Below are positions 1 through 8,441 of a stretch of DNA of 64,000 nucleotides, piece after piece; position 1 is the first letter of the stretch, and each line of letters begins with the position of its first letter. The stretch covers positions 62,001 through 126,000 of the forward strand of contig NZ_JANHDI010000010.1 in assembly GCF_024494595.1 (NCBI RefSeq), in the 5' to 3' direction. The notes beneath the pieces were generated by a model. The model did no database searches and was not told the origin of the DNA. It saw nothing but the letters and a program-made list of their open reading frames with translations. A program made the translations under genes and the position numbers. Origin of the DNA: Halobellus rarus (lineage in GTDB: Archaea > Halobacteriota > Halobacteria > Halobacteriales > Haloferacaceae).

Positions 1-172
1 CCAGATGGCTGTTGTCGAGTTCGAGTTGGAACTTCACGTGGTCGGGGTTCTCGCGGGGCGACGTGACGTTCAGGACGGCGACGGCCTCGTCCTCGAAGTC
101 GTGGCCGCGCGCCGCGGCGTCGACGAGGTCGAGCGTCGTGTAGGCGTTGACCTTGAGCAGTCGGTTGGGCAT
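1..172 (-). CDS. Hypothetical protein, DUF6360-like (5' part only)
   Basis: The first 57 codons of a minus-strand gene run off the left edge of the window. The protein begins MPNRLLKVNAYTTLDLVD and continues with a stretch containing AVLNVTSPRENPDHV. From memory this resembles the short haloarchaeal family DUF6360, whose function is unknown; the assignment is recall, not a search. The ATG at 172-170 is the only plausible start in view. The next minus-strand gene (nitrite/sulfite reductase) ends 164 bp upstream of it, so the two point the same way, but the tandem repeat between them makes co-transcription uncertain. Confidence 0.7.
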   Translation of the reverse strand, partial: MPNRLLKVNAYTTLDLVDAAARGHDFEDEAVAVLNVTSPRENPDHVKFQLELDNSHL

Positions 173-233
173 AGGTGAGATCAGGGGAGCGAGCGGGAAG
201 TCTGTACCGCCAGAGGGAGGAGAGGTCAGCGGC

Positions 234-358
234 GCTCAGTCGTCGGCGGGCGCCGGTAGCTCAGTCGTCGGCCGGCGCCGGTAGCTCAGTCGTCGGCCGG
301 CGCCGGCAGCTCAGTCGTCGGCTGGCGTCGGCGGCTCAGTCGTCGGCCGGCGCCGGCG
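234..358. repeat. Five tandem copies of a 25-bp unit across a stop codon
   Basis: Five head-to-tail units of exactly 25 bp lie at 234-258, 259-283, 284-308, 309-333 and 334-358. The unit begins GCTCAGTCGTCGGC and the copies differ by only a few bases. The rightmost unit contains the real stop codon (336-338) of the nitrite/sulfite reductase gene on the minus strand and encodes its last residues, PAPADD. The other four units lie downstream of that stop and carry the same coding end in shifted frames, because 25 is not a multiple of three. This looks like replication-slippage expansion of a gene terminus. Confidence 0.95.
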
Positions 359-2084
359 GCTTCGCGTCCATCGAGTCGTCCTCGGCGTAGGGGTACCACG
401 TCATCTTCGTGTTGTGCATCATCGGGTCCTCGTAATCCGTCTCCTCGGGGTCGACGAACTCGTCGAGTTCCTCGTCGTCGTGACGGGCGACGAACGCGCG
501 GAATGACTCGCCCGCCTCGCGCGCTTCGGCGAAGGAGTCGATGAGGTTCGCGAGCGCGCCGGGGACCTCGTCGACGGGAACCCGCTGGGTGACCCAGCGG
601 GCGAACTGCGGCTCGTCGCCGAGGCCGCCGCCGAGGCCGACGTCGAGCGCCTCGACCGCCTCGCCGTCCTTCCTCGTCTTCATCCCGCGGAGGCTCACGT
701 CGGCGATCTGCGGCTGCGCGCACGACGCGGTGCAGCCGGAGAGGTGGATGTGGAACTCCTCGACGTCCTCGGGGAGGTCGACGTTCTCCTTCAGCCAGCG
801 GGCGAAGCGGACCTGGCGGTTCTTCGTCTCGACGATCGAGAGCGAACAGAATTCCGTGCCCGTACAGGCGATCGAACCGCGCATGAACGGCGACGGCTCG
901 GGCGAGTAGTGTTCGAGGAGGTCCTCCTCGAGGAAGTCGTCGAGTTCGGACTCGGGGACGTCGGTGACGATGACGTTCTGCCGCTGAGAGAGTCGGACCT
1001 CGCCGGAGCCGTACTCCTCGGCGAGGTCGGCCAGTTCGAGGACGTCGTCGGCGCCCATCCGGCCGACGAGGACGTTCAGTCCGACGAAGTACTTTCCATC
1101 TCGCTGCTCGTGGACGCCGACGAGGTCGTTGCGCTCGCCCTCGCCGGTGTTGTACGTGTACTCCTCGCGGACGTCGCGGCCGGCGGTGTGGAGCTCGAAG
1201 TCGACGTACTCGTCCTGGAGGGTCTCGCGGACCTCCTCGGCGCCCCACTCGTCGACGAGGAACTTGATCCGGGCGTTGTAGCGGTCCTCGCGGTCGCCGT
1301 TGTCGCGGAAGAGCGCCGAGAGGCCGCCGGCGACGTCGGAGACGCGGTCCGGAGAGACCCACACGTCGATGTCGCGGGCGAACCGCGGTTCGTTGCGGGC
1401 GAGTCCGCCGCCGACGCGGACGTTGAAGCCGACGACGTCCTCGCCCTCGATCTCCTTGTACGCGGGCTCGAAGGCGAGGTCGTTGATGTCGCCCTGACCG
1501 GACCCGTCCGCGGAACCGGTCACCGAGACTTTCCACTTCCGCGGGAGGTTCGAGTGATCCTCGTCGCCCTTGAACGTCTCGTTGAGGTCGCGGATGACGG
1601 GCCAGGCGTCGATGACTTCCTGTCCGTCCTTGCCGGCGACCGGATTCCCGACGATGTTCCGCCAGGAGTCGCCACACGCTTGCTGGGTGGTGAGCCCGTG
1701 TTTCTCCATCTTCTCGAAGATGTCTGGAACGTCCGAGAGTTCGATCCAGTGCAGCTGGATCGCCTGCCGGGTCGTGTAGTCCGCGTAAGCGTCGCCGAAA
1801 ATCGGGTTCGTGCCCGGACCGCGCGCGTACTCGTCTGCGATCTCGCCGACGACGCGCAGTTGTCCCGGTTCGAGCACGCCGTTCGGCGTTCCGATCCGCA
1901 TCATGAAGTAGCCCTCCTGCCCGTTCCGCTGGTGGTACAGCCCCCACCACTTGAAGCGCTCGAACCACGCGTCTCGCTCGTCGTCGGGAATCGTCTCGAA
2001 GCCCTCCTCGGCGAACCTGAAGAGGTGCTCGCGTATCTCGTTCCCGTAGACCTCCGACTTCCAGTTTTCGACGTCCGTTGGCAT
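336..2084 (-). CDS. Ferredoxin-dependent nitrite/sulfite reductase
   Basis: The 582-residue protein belongs to the siroheme/4Fe-4S assimilatory reductase family, which carries out six-electron reduction of nitrite to ammonia or sulfite to sulfide with ferredoxin as donor. It shows the two-fold repeat of the family, with NGVLEPGQLR and TTRQAIQLHW in the first half. The cluster and siroheme cysteines are seen as CTGTEFC and, about 40 residues later, GCTASCAQ. The ATG at 2084 gives MPTDVENWKSEVYG, a start I associate with haloarchaeal NirA-type proteins; longer upstream frames enter the neighbouring gene. No nitrate reductase or nitrate transporter gene adjoins it, so nitrite versus sulfite cannot be settled here. 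The C-terminus PPAPADD lies in the 25-bp tandem repeat. An inverted repeat sits just before the start codon. Confidence 0.9.
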   Translation of the reverse strand: MPTDVENWKSEVYGNEIREHLFRFAEEGFETIPDDERDAWFERFKWWGLYHQRNGQEGYFMMRIGTPNGVLEPGQLRVVGEIADEYARGPGTNPIFGDAYADYTTRQAIQLHWIELSDVPDIFEKMEKHGLTTQQACGDSWRNIVGNPVAGKDGQEVIDAWPVIRDLNETFKGDEDHSNLPRKWKVSVTGSADGSGQGDINDLAFEPAYKEIEGEDVVGFNVRVGGGLARNEPRFARDIDVWVSPDRVSDVAGGLSALFRDNGDREDRYNARIKFLVDEWGAEEVRETLQDEYVDFELHTAGRDVREEYTYNTGEGERNDLVGVHEQRDGKYFVGLNVLVGRMGADDVLELADLAEEYGSGEVRLSQRQNVIVTDVPESELDDFLEEDLLEHYSPEPSPFMRGSIACTGTEFCSLSIVETKNRQVRFARWLKENVDLPEDVEEFHIHLSGCTASCAQPQIADVSLRGMKTRKDGEAVEALDVGLGGGLGDEPQFARWVTQRVPVDEVPGALANLIDSFAEAREAGESFRAFVARHDDEELDEFVDPEETDYEDPMMHNTKMTWYPYAEDDSMDAKPPAPADD

Positions 2085-2085
2085 C

Positions 2086-2100
2086 GTTGTAGGGTACAAC
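2086..2100 (-). promoter_or_regulatory. Short inverted repeat at the reductase start codon
   Basis: GTTGT AGGGT ACAAC is a perfect 5-bp inverted repeat with a 5-base spacer. It begins one base upstream of the reductase ATG (2084-2082) on the minus strand. Its position in the leader or initiation region could suit an operator or a small mRNA hairpin. Five-base arms can occur by chance, so this is only a candidate. Confidence 0.3.
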
Positions 2101-2152
2101 ACCCCCACCTTCAAAGGGGAACGCGTGCCGTCAACCCTTCCCGCTGCTCCCG

Positions 2153-2485
2153 CTAACCGGAACTTTTTGCTTCTTCTTTGTCGTCGGTCACGCGGAGGAC
2201 GCCCTCGCGGTCGATATCGACGAATTCGCCGTCGACGATCCGGCCCACGGGAATCCAGCCGGTGGTCGATTTCGTCCCGCAGACGATGCACTGCCCGTAG
2301 ACGCGAACCTGGACGGTTCGCCCGTCGACACCCGTCTCCAGGAAGTTCTCGACGACCATATCGGCGAGGTCGCACTCGCAGAAACCCGGCGCGTCGAGCC
2401 GCCAGAGTTCGCTCACGCTCACCCGCCGACTGTCGTCGACAGAGAGCCACGCGCCGTCGTCGAGGATGCGAAGTCGGGTCGTCAT
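2153..2485 (-). CDS. Conserved haloarchaeal hypothetical protein with CxC/CxxC motifs
   Basis: The 110-residue protein starts MTTRLRILDDGAWLSV. It has a cysteine pair FCECD near residue 35 and a second pair CIVCG near residue 68, a spacing that suggests one bound zinc. The tail KEEAKSSG is lysine-rich, which is unusual among these acidic proteins. I do not recognise a named function. It lies 68 bp upstream of the nitrite/sulfite reductase on the same strand and could be co-transcribed with it. The ATG at 2485 was chosen over the longer open frame to 2611 because the conserved-looking sequence begins there. Confidence 0.75.
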   Translation of the reverse strand: MTTRLRILDDGAWLSVDDSRRVSVSELWRLDAPGFCECDLADMVVENFLETGVDGRTVQVRVYGQCIVCGTKSTTGWIPVGRIVDGEFVDIDREGVLRVTDDKEEAKSSG

Positions 2486-2703
2486 ACGCTTCCCTACGCA
2501 CCCGATGGACCCACCTCTGACGGCGGTCACAAACGGCGACGCTGTCGGCGACGCGATGGACCGCATCGATCCACACGCCGTGGGTCGGTTTCGCCGATCG
2601 AAGGCCGTCATAGAAGCCGGAACGGAATTCCGCTATCCGGGAGTAGTGGTTTGATTTACTCCGTAAGAGGCCCTTATGGGGGGAGGATCCAAAGGGGAGT
2701 TCG

Positions 2704-2880
2704 ATGACCGATTCCGTTCGGATGTGCGATGTGGCCCGAATCGACGATGCCGGGGACGAGCGGCGGCAACACGCCTCCGCCGACGTCGCTCCGGAACTGT
2801 ACGATGCACCGAGACGCGACAGCACCCGCGAGCGGGCACCGCAGACCGCGACTGACGGCGCGGCCACGGAGCAAAGATGA
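2704..2880 (+). CDS. Small hypothetical protein (58 aa)
   Basis: An ATG-initiated frame encodes MTDSVRMCDVARIDDAGDER and then a polar, low-complexity tail. Its stop overlaps the start of the next small gene by four bases (ATGA), a common arrangement of translationally coupled haloarchaeal genes. The gene is divergent from the 2153-2485 gene. I do not recognise the family and the sequence is not strongly structured, so coding status rests mainly on the coupling and acidic codon usage. Confidence 0.45.
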   Translation: MTDSVRMCDVARIDDAGDERRQHASADVAPELYDAPRRDSTRERAPQTATDGAATEQR

Positions 2881-3026
2881 CGCTAATGGAACCAGAAACC
2901 GGAGCCGACGAGACGAAGTCGACCGACGACGCAGACGCCGAAGAGTACAGCCACCTCGACGATCTCGCTGACGGGGCGGGCTGCACGGAGATCTGGGAGC
3001 ACCTCTCGGACAGCCGAGAGGAGTGA
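2877..3026 (+). CDS. Small acidic protein (49 aa)
   Basis: The frame begins MTLMEPETGADETKS at the overlapping ATGA. It ends in a compact motif, YSHLDDLADGAGCTEIWEHL, followed by SDSREE. The C-terminal block with one cysteine and two tryptophan/histidine-containing turns looks like a conserved haloarchaeal mini-protein rather than random sequence. No function is known to me. It is probably expressed with the preceding 58-residue frame. Confidence 0.6.
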   Translation: MTLMEPETGADETKSTDDADAEEYSHLDDLADGAGCTEIWEHLSDSREE

Positions 3027-3099
3027 CCGCGCCCGCACCCGCGTTCAGCGCCCGAGGGGGAGAGGCTTTTAATTGCAGCCTCGTTACGTGGATTCGAAG

Positions 3100-3795
3100 A
3101 TGACCGACGACGCCGGCGACCGAACGGGGAGACTCCCCGCAGACCGCGAAGAACCCGTCGGTGAGCCCGTCGTCCGCGCCGATCCCGCCGTCACGGGCGA
3201 ACGGGCCAAAGAGGCCGTCGGGTTCGACCCCGACGACCCCGAGAGCGTCGCCGAGGCCGCCGAGACGGTCCGCGCCTTCTCCGAGAACACCGTCGGTGCC
3301 GCGGACAACGTGTACATGCTCCGCGGCGCGGCCGCCTGCGCGGCGCTCGTCAGAGGTGTCGGCTCGTACAAGGAGGCCGTCGAACGCGCCGGCGGCGACG
3401 TCTCCGTCTCGTTCGTCCGCAAGTGGGCCCGCGTCCACGACCTCCCGCAGGCGATCCGGCGGCACGTCGCCCGCGGCGACATCGCTCCGACGGCCGCGAA
3501 GCACATCGCCCGCGTCTCCGGCGTCGACCGGTTCGACCTCGCGTGGGCGGTCGTCGACGCCGACCTCACGGTTCGGCAGGTGCGTCGAATCGCGAGCGAG
3601 GTCGACGGGGAGACGAGCGCCGCCGAGGCGCTCAGGGCGCGCGGAATCGAACTGGGACGGATGGAGCTGTCGCTCCCCCTCGACGTCTATCGCGAACTCC
3701 GTCGACGCGCCTCGATCGAGAACAGAGCGCCCGGGGAACTGGTCGCCGAAGCGCTCGATGCCTACTTCGCCGAGGAGTCGGTCACTCCCGAGTAG
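3100..3795 (+). CDS. DUF7119-like protein with ParB/KorB-type helix-turn-helix
   Basis: The 231-residue protein starts MTDDAGDRTGRL. An upstream in-frame start adds nine residues, but a TATA-like CTTTTAATT at 3066-3074 favours the ATG at 3100, leaderless or nearly so. The middle region SYKEAVERAGGDVSVSFVRK and AIRRHVARGDIAPTAAKHIA reads as a helical HTH related to ParB-like proteins. The end, GRMELSLPLDVYRELRR, resembles a ribbon-helix-helix segment. I recall this as DUF7119 in haloarchaea. It is probably a DNA-binding regulator. The last 14 bp overlap the convergent histidine kinase gene. Confidence 0.75.
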   Translation: MTDDAGDRTGRLPADREEPVGEPVVRADPAVTGERAKEAVGFDPDDPESVAEAAETVRAFSENTVGAADNVYMLRGAAACAALVRGVGSYKEAVERAGGDVSVSFVRKWARVHDLPQAIRRHVARGDIAPTAAKHIARVSGVDRFDLAWAVVDADLTVRQVRRIASEVDGETSAAEALRARGIELGRMELSLPLDVYRELRRRASIENRAPGELVAEALDAYFAEESVTPE

Positions 3796-6043
3796 CCGCG
3801 TCCGCGGCGGGAAGGTTCAACACGACGACCGAGCCGCCTTCGCTGGACGCGTCTTCGGCGGATTCGAAGCGCAGCGAGCCGCCCGAGCGCCGCGCCACGT
3901 GGTTGACGAACTGCAGACCGAGTCCCGACCCGTGGAACAGCGGCGTGATGTCCGTCGCGCTTCTGGCGGCCTCCCGTTCCATCTCGGGGATTCCGGGACC
4001 GTCGTCGGCGACGGTGACGGCGACAGTGTCGTCCGTTTTCGCGGCTGTCACGGTGACGACGGGATCCCCGCCGGTGTGGATGACGGCGTTTCGAAGGAGT
4101 TCGGTGAACGCCTCTCGAACTTCCGGAATCGCACGGACCTCGAACGGTTCCGGACAGTCGACGGTGATCGACGCCTCGGGGTGGGCCTCGCGAATGTCGG
4201 CGACGACGTCGTCGAGGAGTTCCCGGACGTCGATCCGACGCGGGCCAGATTCGTCGGTGAGTAGTTCGACGATGCGCCGCTCCTTGTCGGCGAGTTCGAC
4301 CAGTTCGTCGCCGGTCTCTCTGATCTGCCGTATCGAGCGCTTTTCGTCTCCACTCGTCCGGTTTTCGAGGATTTCCGCGTGCCCGAGGATCAGATTCATC
4401 TTGTTGTAGAGGTTGTGCCGGAGGATCCTATCGAGGACGCGGAGTTGGTTTTCGCGCTCGGCCTGCTCTGTGATGTCCCGGCAGATCGCGACCGTACCGT
4501 CGATGTCGCCGTCCTCGTCGTAATGCGGGTAGCGGGTCGTGACGAACGAGCGCTCGCCCTTCGTCGGGAACGTCGGCGTGAGTTCGTAGGTGACCGAGCG
4601 CTCCGTTTCGAGGACGCGCGCTTTCTTTTCCTGGATCGTCCGCGCCGCGGAGTCGTCCATAAAGTCGAACTCGTCGCCGCCGATGAGTTCGGACTTGGAC
4701 AGGCCGGCGTACTCGGCGACGGTGTCGTTGACGACCTCGAAGGCGCCGTCGCGGTCCTGCAGCATTATGGGATCCTCGAGGCGGTTGACGATCTCCCGGA
4801 ACGTTTCGAGCCGCTCGCGCGCGTGGACCTGATCGGTGATGTCGGTCTGGATCGCGACGAACCCCTGAATCGTCCCGTCGTCGACCGTGATCGGCGCGAT
4901 GGTCTCGGAGGCGTGATAGTGCTCGCCCGATTTCCGCTTGTTGACGATCGGCTCGGACCACACTTCGCCGGAGAGCACGGTGCTCCAGAGGCTCCGGTAG
5001 TACTCTCGATCCATTTTCCCGGATTTCAGGATCGACGGATCGCGGCCGATGGCCTCCTCAGCGTCGTAGCCGGTGATGGCCTCGAAGGCCGGGTTGACGT
5101 ACTCGATCGTCCCGTTCCGCTCGGTGATGAAGATCGCGTGACCGGCGGCCTCGACGGCCCGCTTGAACTGCCGGATGTCGTCCTCGCGTCGCTTCGCCTC
5201 GGTGACGTCCTGAAACGAGCCGCGGACGCCGACGATCGACCCGTCCTCGACGGTCGGGACCCCCTTCGAGCGGACCCAGCGAACGTCGCCGTCGGCCCGG
5301 AACAGTCGGTACATCGAGTCGAACGATTCCCCCTGCAGGGCGGACTCGACGTCCTCGCGAACCGCGTCCCTGTCGTCGGGGTGGTAGAACTCGATCGCGT
5401 TTTCGATCGTCGGCTCGAAAGACTCCGAAACCCCGTGGAGGCGACGCGTCTCCGCGGTCCAGACGAGCGACTCGGTGTCGGCGTCGAGTTCCCACCCGCC
5501 GACGTTCGCGAGCGAGGACATCTGGACGAGGAGGTCGCGCTCGGCCGCGTGGGCTCTGAGTTCCCGTTCGCGCGCACGGTGTCCGATGGCCTCTCTGATA
5601 GCGTCGACGAGCAGCGTGCGGTCCTCGGTGTCGATCGACTGCGGGACGTATCGGATCGCCTCCGAGTCGGTCGACCGACGCGCCAGTTCGTCCGTCGGGG
5701 TCGCCGGATACAACACCAGCGGAACGGTCAGGCCACCGGACTCTCCAGCGGCGACAGTCTGTGGCCCCACCGAGTCGTCTTCGGGACTCGGCGTCGTCTT
5801 CGGATCGGAGACGGCCACTCCGTCGGGTGAACCGCGGGGAGAAACTCCGTCCAGCGGTGGCAGCCGTCGGGCGACGAGGCAGTCGATCGGACGGCGCTCC
5901 ACCGCTCGTTCGCACTCCTCGGCCGTCGCCGCAGTGGCGATCAGGATCGTCGTCGGGTCGTCGGCGAGGATCGCTCGGAGCGACGACGCGAGCGCTTCGT
6001 CGTCGAAGATCAGGACGGCGGGGGGATCTATGCGATCACTCAT
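3782..6043 (-). CDS. PAS-domain sensor histidine kinase
   Basis: The 753-residue soluble protein has no membrane segment. Residues 1-130 resemble a degenerate receiver domain (VLIFDDEALASSLRAIL). Three PAS regions follow, near 185-290, 295-405 and 410-525, with typical phrases such as VNPAFEAITGYDAEEAIG and a PAC-like GFVAIQTDITDQ. The kinase core has the H-box ILRHNLYNKMNLILGHAEIL (phosphoacceptor His near 545), the N-box ELLRNAVIHTGG, and the G-boxes DDGPGIP and GSGLGLQF. The family autophosphorylates and passes phosphate to a response regulator; no partner regulator gene adjoins it. The ligand is unknown. The start at 6043 is the first ATG of the conserved N-terminal domain. Confidence 0.92.
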   Translation of the reverse strand: MSDRIDPPAVLIFDDEALASSLRAILADDPTTILIATAATAEECERAVERRPIDCLVARRLPPLDGVSPRGSPDGVAVSDPKTTPSPEDDSVGPQTVAAGESGGLTVPLVLYPATPTDELARRSTDSEAIRYVPQSIDTEDRTLLVDAIREAIGHRARERELRAHAAERDLLVQMSSLANVGGWELDADTESLVWTAETRRLHGVSESFEPTIENAIEFYHPDDRDAVREDVESALQGESFDSMYRLFRADGDVRWVRSKGVPTVEDGSIVGVRGSFQDVTEAKRREDDIRQFKRAVEAAGHAIFITERNGTIEYVNPAFEAITGYDAEEAIGRDPSILKSGKMDREYYRSLWSTVLSGEVWSEPIVNKRKSGEHYHASETIAPITVDDGTIQGFVAIQTDITDQVHARERLETFREIVNRLEDPIMLQDRDGAFEVVNDTVAEYAGLSKSELIGGDEFDFMDDSAARTIQEKKARVLETERSVTYELTPTFPTKGERSFVTTRYPHYDEDGDIDGTVAICRDITEQAERENQLRVLDRILRHNLYNKMNLILGHAEILENRTSGDEKRSIRQIRETGDELVELADKERRIVELLTDESGPRRIDVRELLDDVVADIREAHPEASITVDCPEPFEVRAIPEVREAFTELLRNAVIHTGGDPVVTVTAAKTDDTVAVTVADDGPGIPEMEREAARSATDITPLFHGSGLGLQFVNHVARRSGGSLRFESAEDASSEGGSVVVLNLPAADAATRE

Positions 6044-6238
6044 CGCTCGAAGCGCTCCCGTGGCCGGCCGTCGCGCTGGCGGGAGCTATCGACAGAAGCG
6101 TCGCCAGTTCCTGTTGGATCCCTCGACACGCGATTATGTCCAGGTATCCGCGCGCGGTGGATATATCTTCTTCTACGCCGCTGTCGTCGCACACCGAGAG
6201 TAAACGCTTATCACGGCCGACCAGTTAGGCCTCAGTGC

Positions 6239-6290
<52 letters not shown>

Positions 6291-6312
<22 letters not shown>

Positions 6313-6341
6313 TGAGCCGTCTCTGAACGAAGTGAAGAGCG
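6291..6341 (+). repeat. tRNA-Lys 3'-end repeat, copy 1 (native)
   Basis: This 51-bp block covers the last 22 bases of tRNA-Lys and 29 bases of its downstream flank, through GTGAAGAGCG. The identical 51 bases recur at 6523-6573. The tRNA part alone recurs at 6404-6425. Tandem tRNA 3' ends are the usual footprint of site-specific integration at a tRNA gene. Confidence 0.9.
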
Positions 6342-6403
6342 GCGCGAGTATCCGGGAGGCTTGAGCCAGGGAGCGACGCTCGTGGAACGAGCAGAGCGAC
6401 CGC

Positions 6404-6425
6404 GGTTCAAGTCCCTCCCGGCCCG
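6404..6425 (+). repeat. tRNA-Lys 3'-end repeat, copy 2
   Basis: Twenty-two bases identical to the tRNA-Lys 3' end, beginning GGTTCAAGTCCCTCCCGG, without the rest of the tRNA. The sequence after it (TCCCCATCG) differs from the native flank. A 12-bp inverted piece, GGGACTTGAACC, lies at 6472-6483. Confidence 0.9.
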
Positions 6426-6522
6426 TCCCCATCGTCTCCGAGCGACAGCGAGGAGCGATGCGGCTACCCGAGGGACTTGAACCCGACTGGGCGCGCGCAG
6501 CGAAGCGAGCACGTCCAGGCTC

Positions 6523-6573
6523 GGTTCAAGTCCCTCCCGGCCCGTGAGCCGTCTCTGAACGAAGTGAAGAGCG
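6523..6573 (+). repeat. tRNA-Lys 3'-end repeat, copy 3, with native flank
   Basis: A perfect 51-bp duplicate of 6291-6341, including the bases downstream of the tRNA. The 232-bp offset between the two could be an insertion bounded by att-like repeats or a local duplication. No integrase gene is near. Confidence 0.9.
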
Positions 6574-6797
6574 ATGCGGCTACGCAGGGATTGGACGACG
6601 CTTCGCAGCGTCCTCTCGGTGCGAGATGACTCCTGCAAGCCCCCGGCCCCTCGCGATCCCCCCGACGGCACCGCACAGCCACGTCCTCCCCAGCCGACTC
6701 CTCGCTCGCAGCGCTCGCTCGTCGTCCCTCGCGTGGCGTGGACGCGCGACGGAGCGCGCGGCAGCACGCGCCGTGGTGTTCCGTTCCAGGGCGTCGA

Positions 6798-8228
6798 CTA
6801 CGGCAGCGAGCCGTTCAGCACCTTCGCGGCGACGAGGACGGGATCCCAGACGGGGCTGAACGGCGGCGCGTAGCCGAGGTCCTGCCGTTCGAGTTCGGCG
6901 ACGGTCATCTCCCCGCCGAGCGCGGTCGCGAGCGTGTCGATCCGGATCGCCGCGCGATCGGTCCCGACGATGCTCCCGCCGAGGAGTCGACCGGTGTCGC
7001 GGTCGGCGGTGAGCGTGACGGTGGTCTCAGCCGCACCCGGGTAGTAGCCCGACCGCGACCCGGCGGTGATCGTCTCGGAGACGGGGTCGAACCCGGCCTG
7101 TCGGGCGCGGTCGTGGTCCAGAACTCCCGTTCGACCGCATTCGAGGTCGAACGCCTTCACCATCGCCGTGCCCGCGACGCTGCCGACGGGTGTGGGATCG
7201 CCGCCGACCGTCGCCCCGATGGCCCGACCGGCGCGGTTCGCGGGGAGCCCCAGCGGGTCCCACGTCGCCTCACCGGTGACCGTGTGCGGTATCTCCGCGG
7301 CGTCGCCCGCGGCGTAGACGTTTGTCACCGACGTCCGGCCGTGATCGTCGGCGGCGACCGCTCCCGACGGACCGAGCTCGACCGGCGTGTCGTCGAGGAG
7401 TGCCGTGTTCGGCCGAATACCGATCCCGACGAGCGCGGCGTCGACCGCGAGTTCGGACCCGCTCTCGCAGACGACGCGGCCGACGTGCCCCGACTCGCCG
7501 TCGAGTCGGACGACCTCCTCGCCGAAGTGTAGGGTGACGCCCGACTCGCGGAGGTGTTCTGTGACCGCGTCGCCGACAGCGTCGCCGAACCCCGGGACCG
7601 GACGCTGGGAGCGCTGGAACAGGTGGACGTCGAGGTCCCAGGCGTCGAACGCCTCGGCCATCTCGACGCCCACGTAGCCCGCGCCGACGATCGCGACGGT
7701 CTCCGGAGGCGTCATCGCGCCGTAGCGCTCGACTTCCGGTTCGTTCAGGGCGTCGCCCCCACCGAGGTCCGCCACGTCGAACGCCGACGGCGGCGTCAGA
7801 TACGCCCGGATCGCGGCGGCGTGATCGAGACCGTGGAGCGTGAAGACGCCGTCGAGCGTCGTTCCCTCGATCGGATCAGAGACGGCACTGGCACCCGTCG
7901 CGACCAGCAGGTCGCCGTAGGGCTGCTCGAACGTCGTTCCGTCGACGTCGACGGTGACCGTCTCCGCGTCGGTGTCGACGCCGACGACCTCGTGGCCGCG
8001 CCGGACGTCGATGCCGCGCTCTTCGGCGGCCTCCGGGGAGAGCGAGAGGAGGTCTTCGAGCCGGTCGACCTCGCCTTTCACGAAGTAGGGCGTCCCGCAG
8101 TGAGCGTAGGAGATCCACGCGCCCTTCTCGAAGACGACGACGTCGCGCTCGGGGTCGGTCCGTCGGCACTTGCTCGCCGCGGAGAGTCCAGCAGCGTCAC
8201 CGCCGACGACGACGAACGGTTTCGACAT
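6798..8228 (-). CDS. FAD-dependent NAD(P)H oxidoreductase, CoA-disulfide reductase/NADH oxidase-like
   Basis: The 476-residue protein starts MSKPFVVVGGDAAGLSAA, a flavin-binding dinucleotide fold. The motif SYAHCGTPYF near residue 44 holds the single redox cysteine typical of CoA-disulfide reductases and related NADH oxidases. A second Rossmann motif, VAIVGAGYVGVEMAEA, binds NAD(P)H. YAAGDAAE near residue 310 is the FAD ribityl motif. The C-terminal third is the dimerisation domain. The likely role is reduction of CoA disulfide or another low-molecular-weight disulfide, or oxygen reduction; these cannot be told apart by eye. The gene is divergent from glpK. Confidence 0.88.
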   Translation of the reverse strand: MSKPFVVVGGDAAGLSAASKCRRTDPERDVVVFEKGAWISYAHCGTPYFVKGEVDRLEDLLSLSPEAAEERGIDVRRGHEVVGVDTDAETVTVDVDGTTFEQPYGDLLVATGASAVSDPIEGTTLDGVFTLHGLDHAAAIRAYLTPPSAFDVADLGGGDALNEPEVERYGAMTPPETVAIVGAGYVGVEMAEAFDAWDLDVHLFQRSQRPVPGFGDAVGDAVTEHLRESGVTLHFGEEVVRLDGESGHVGRVVCESGSELAVDAALVGIGIRPNTALLDDTPVELGPSGAVAADDHGRTSVTNVYAAGDAAEIPHTVTGEATWDPLGLPANRAGRAIGATVGGDPTPVGSVAGTAMVKAFDLECGRTGVLDHDRARQAGFDPVSETITAGSRSGYYPGAAETTVTLTADRDTGRLLGGSIVGTDRAAIRIDTLATALGGEMTVAELERQDLGYAPPFSPVWDPVLVAAKVLNGSLP

Positions 8229-8441
8229 ACACCCACGTGCAGTCGCCGGAGGTAGATAGCTTTCGCCGGACGGCGCTTGTCACACACGGGCGAAGAGACA
8301 ACCCAGGTTTTAGCATCCCCGGCGTCGGACCTGTACCGACAACTCGCAGACCGGGCCGCCGGTTCGACGCCGCTGCTCGACGAACACCGGCGGCACCGGC
8401 GGCGAATCGACGGCCGAACGAAACACATCGAACACACGAGT

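Larger units (their letters stand above)
6313..6797. other. Gene-free stretch downstream of tRNA-Lys
   Basis: About 485 bp without a credible gene. It holds the second and third tRNA-Lys 3' ends, the inverted 12-bp tRNA fragment at 6472-6483, and a repeated AGCGATGCGGCTAC near 6454 and 6570. The remaining 200 bp before the convergent flavoprotein gene show nothing recognisable. Confidence 0.7.

Noticed and set aside
286-1968. Long minus-strand open frame of 560 codons overlapping the reductase
   Set aside because: It is a GC-driven alternate frame with an Arg/Pro-rich, low-complexity translation and no family motifs. The true gene is in another frame on the same strand with siroheme and cluster cysteines.
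6404-6544. Second and third tRNA genes after tRNA-Lys
   Set aside because: Only the T-arm and acceptor 3' half are present; the 5' acceptor strand, D-arm and anticodon arm are missing.
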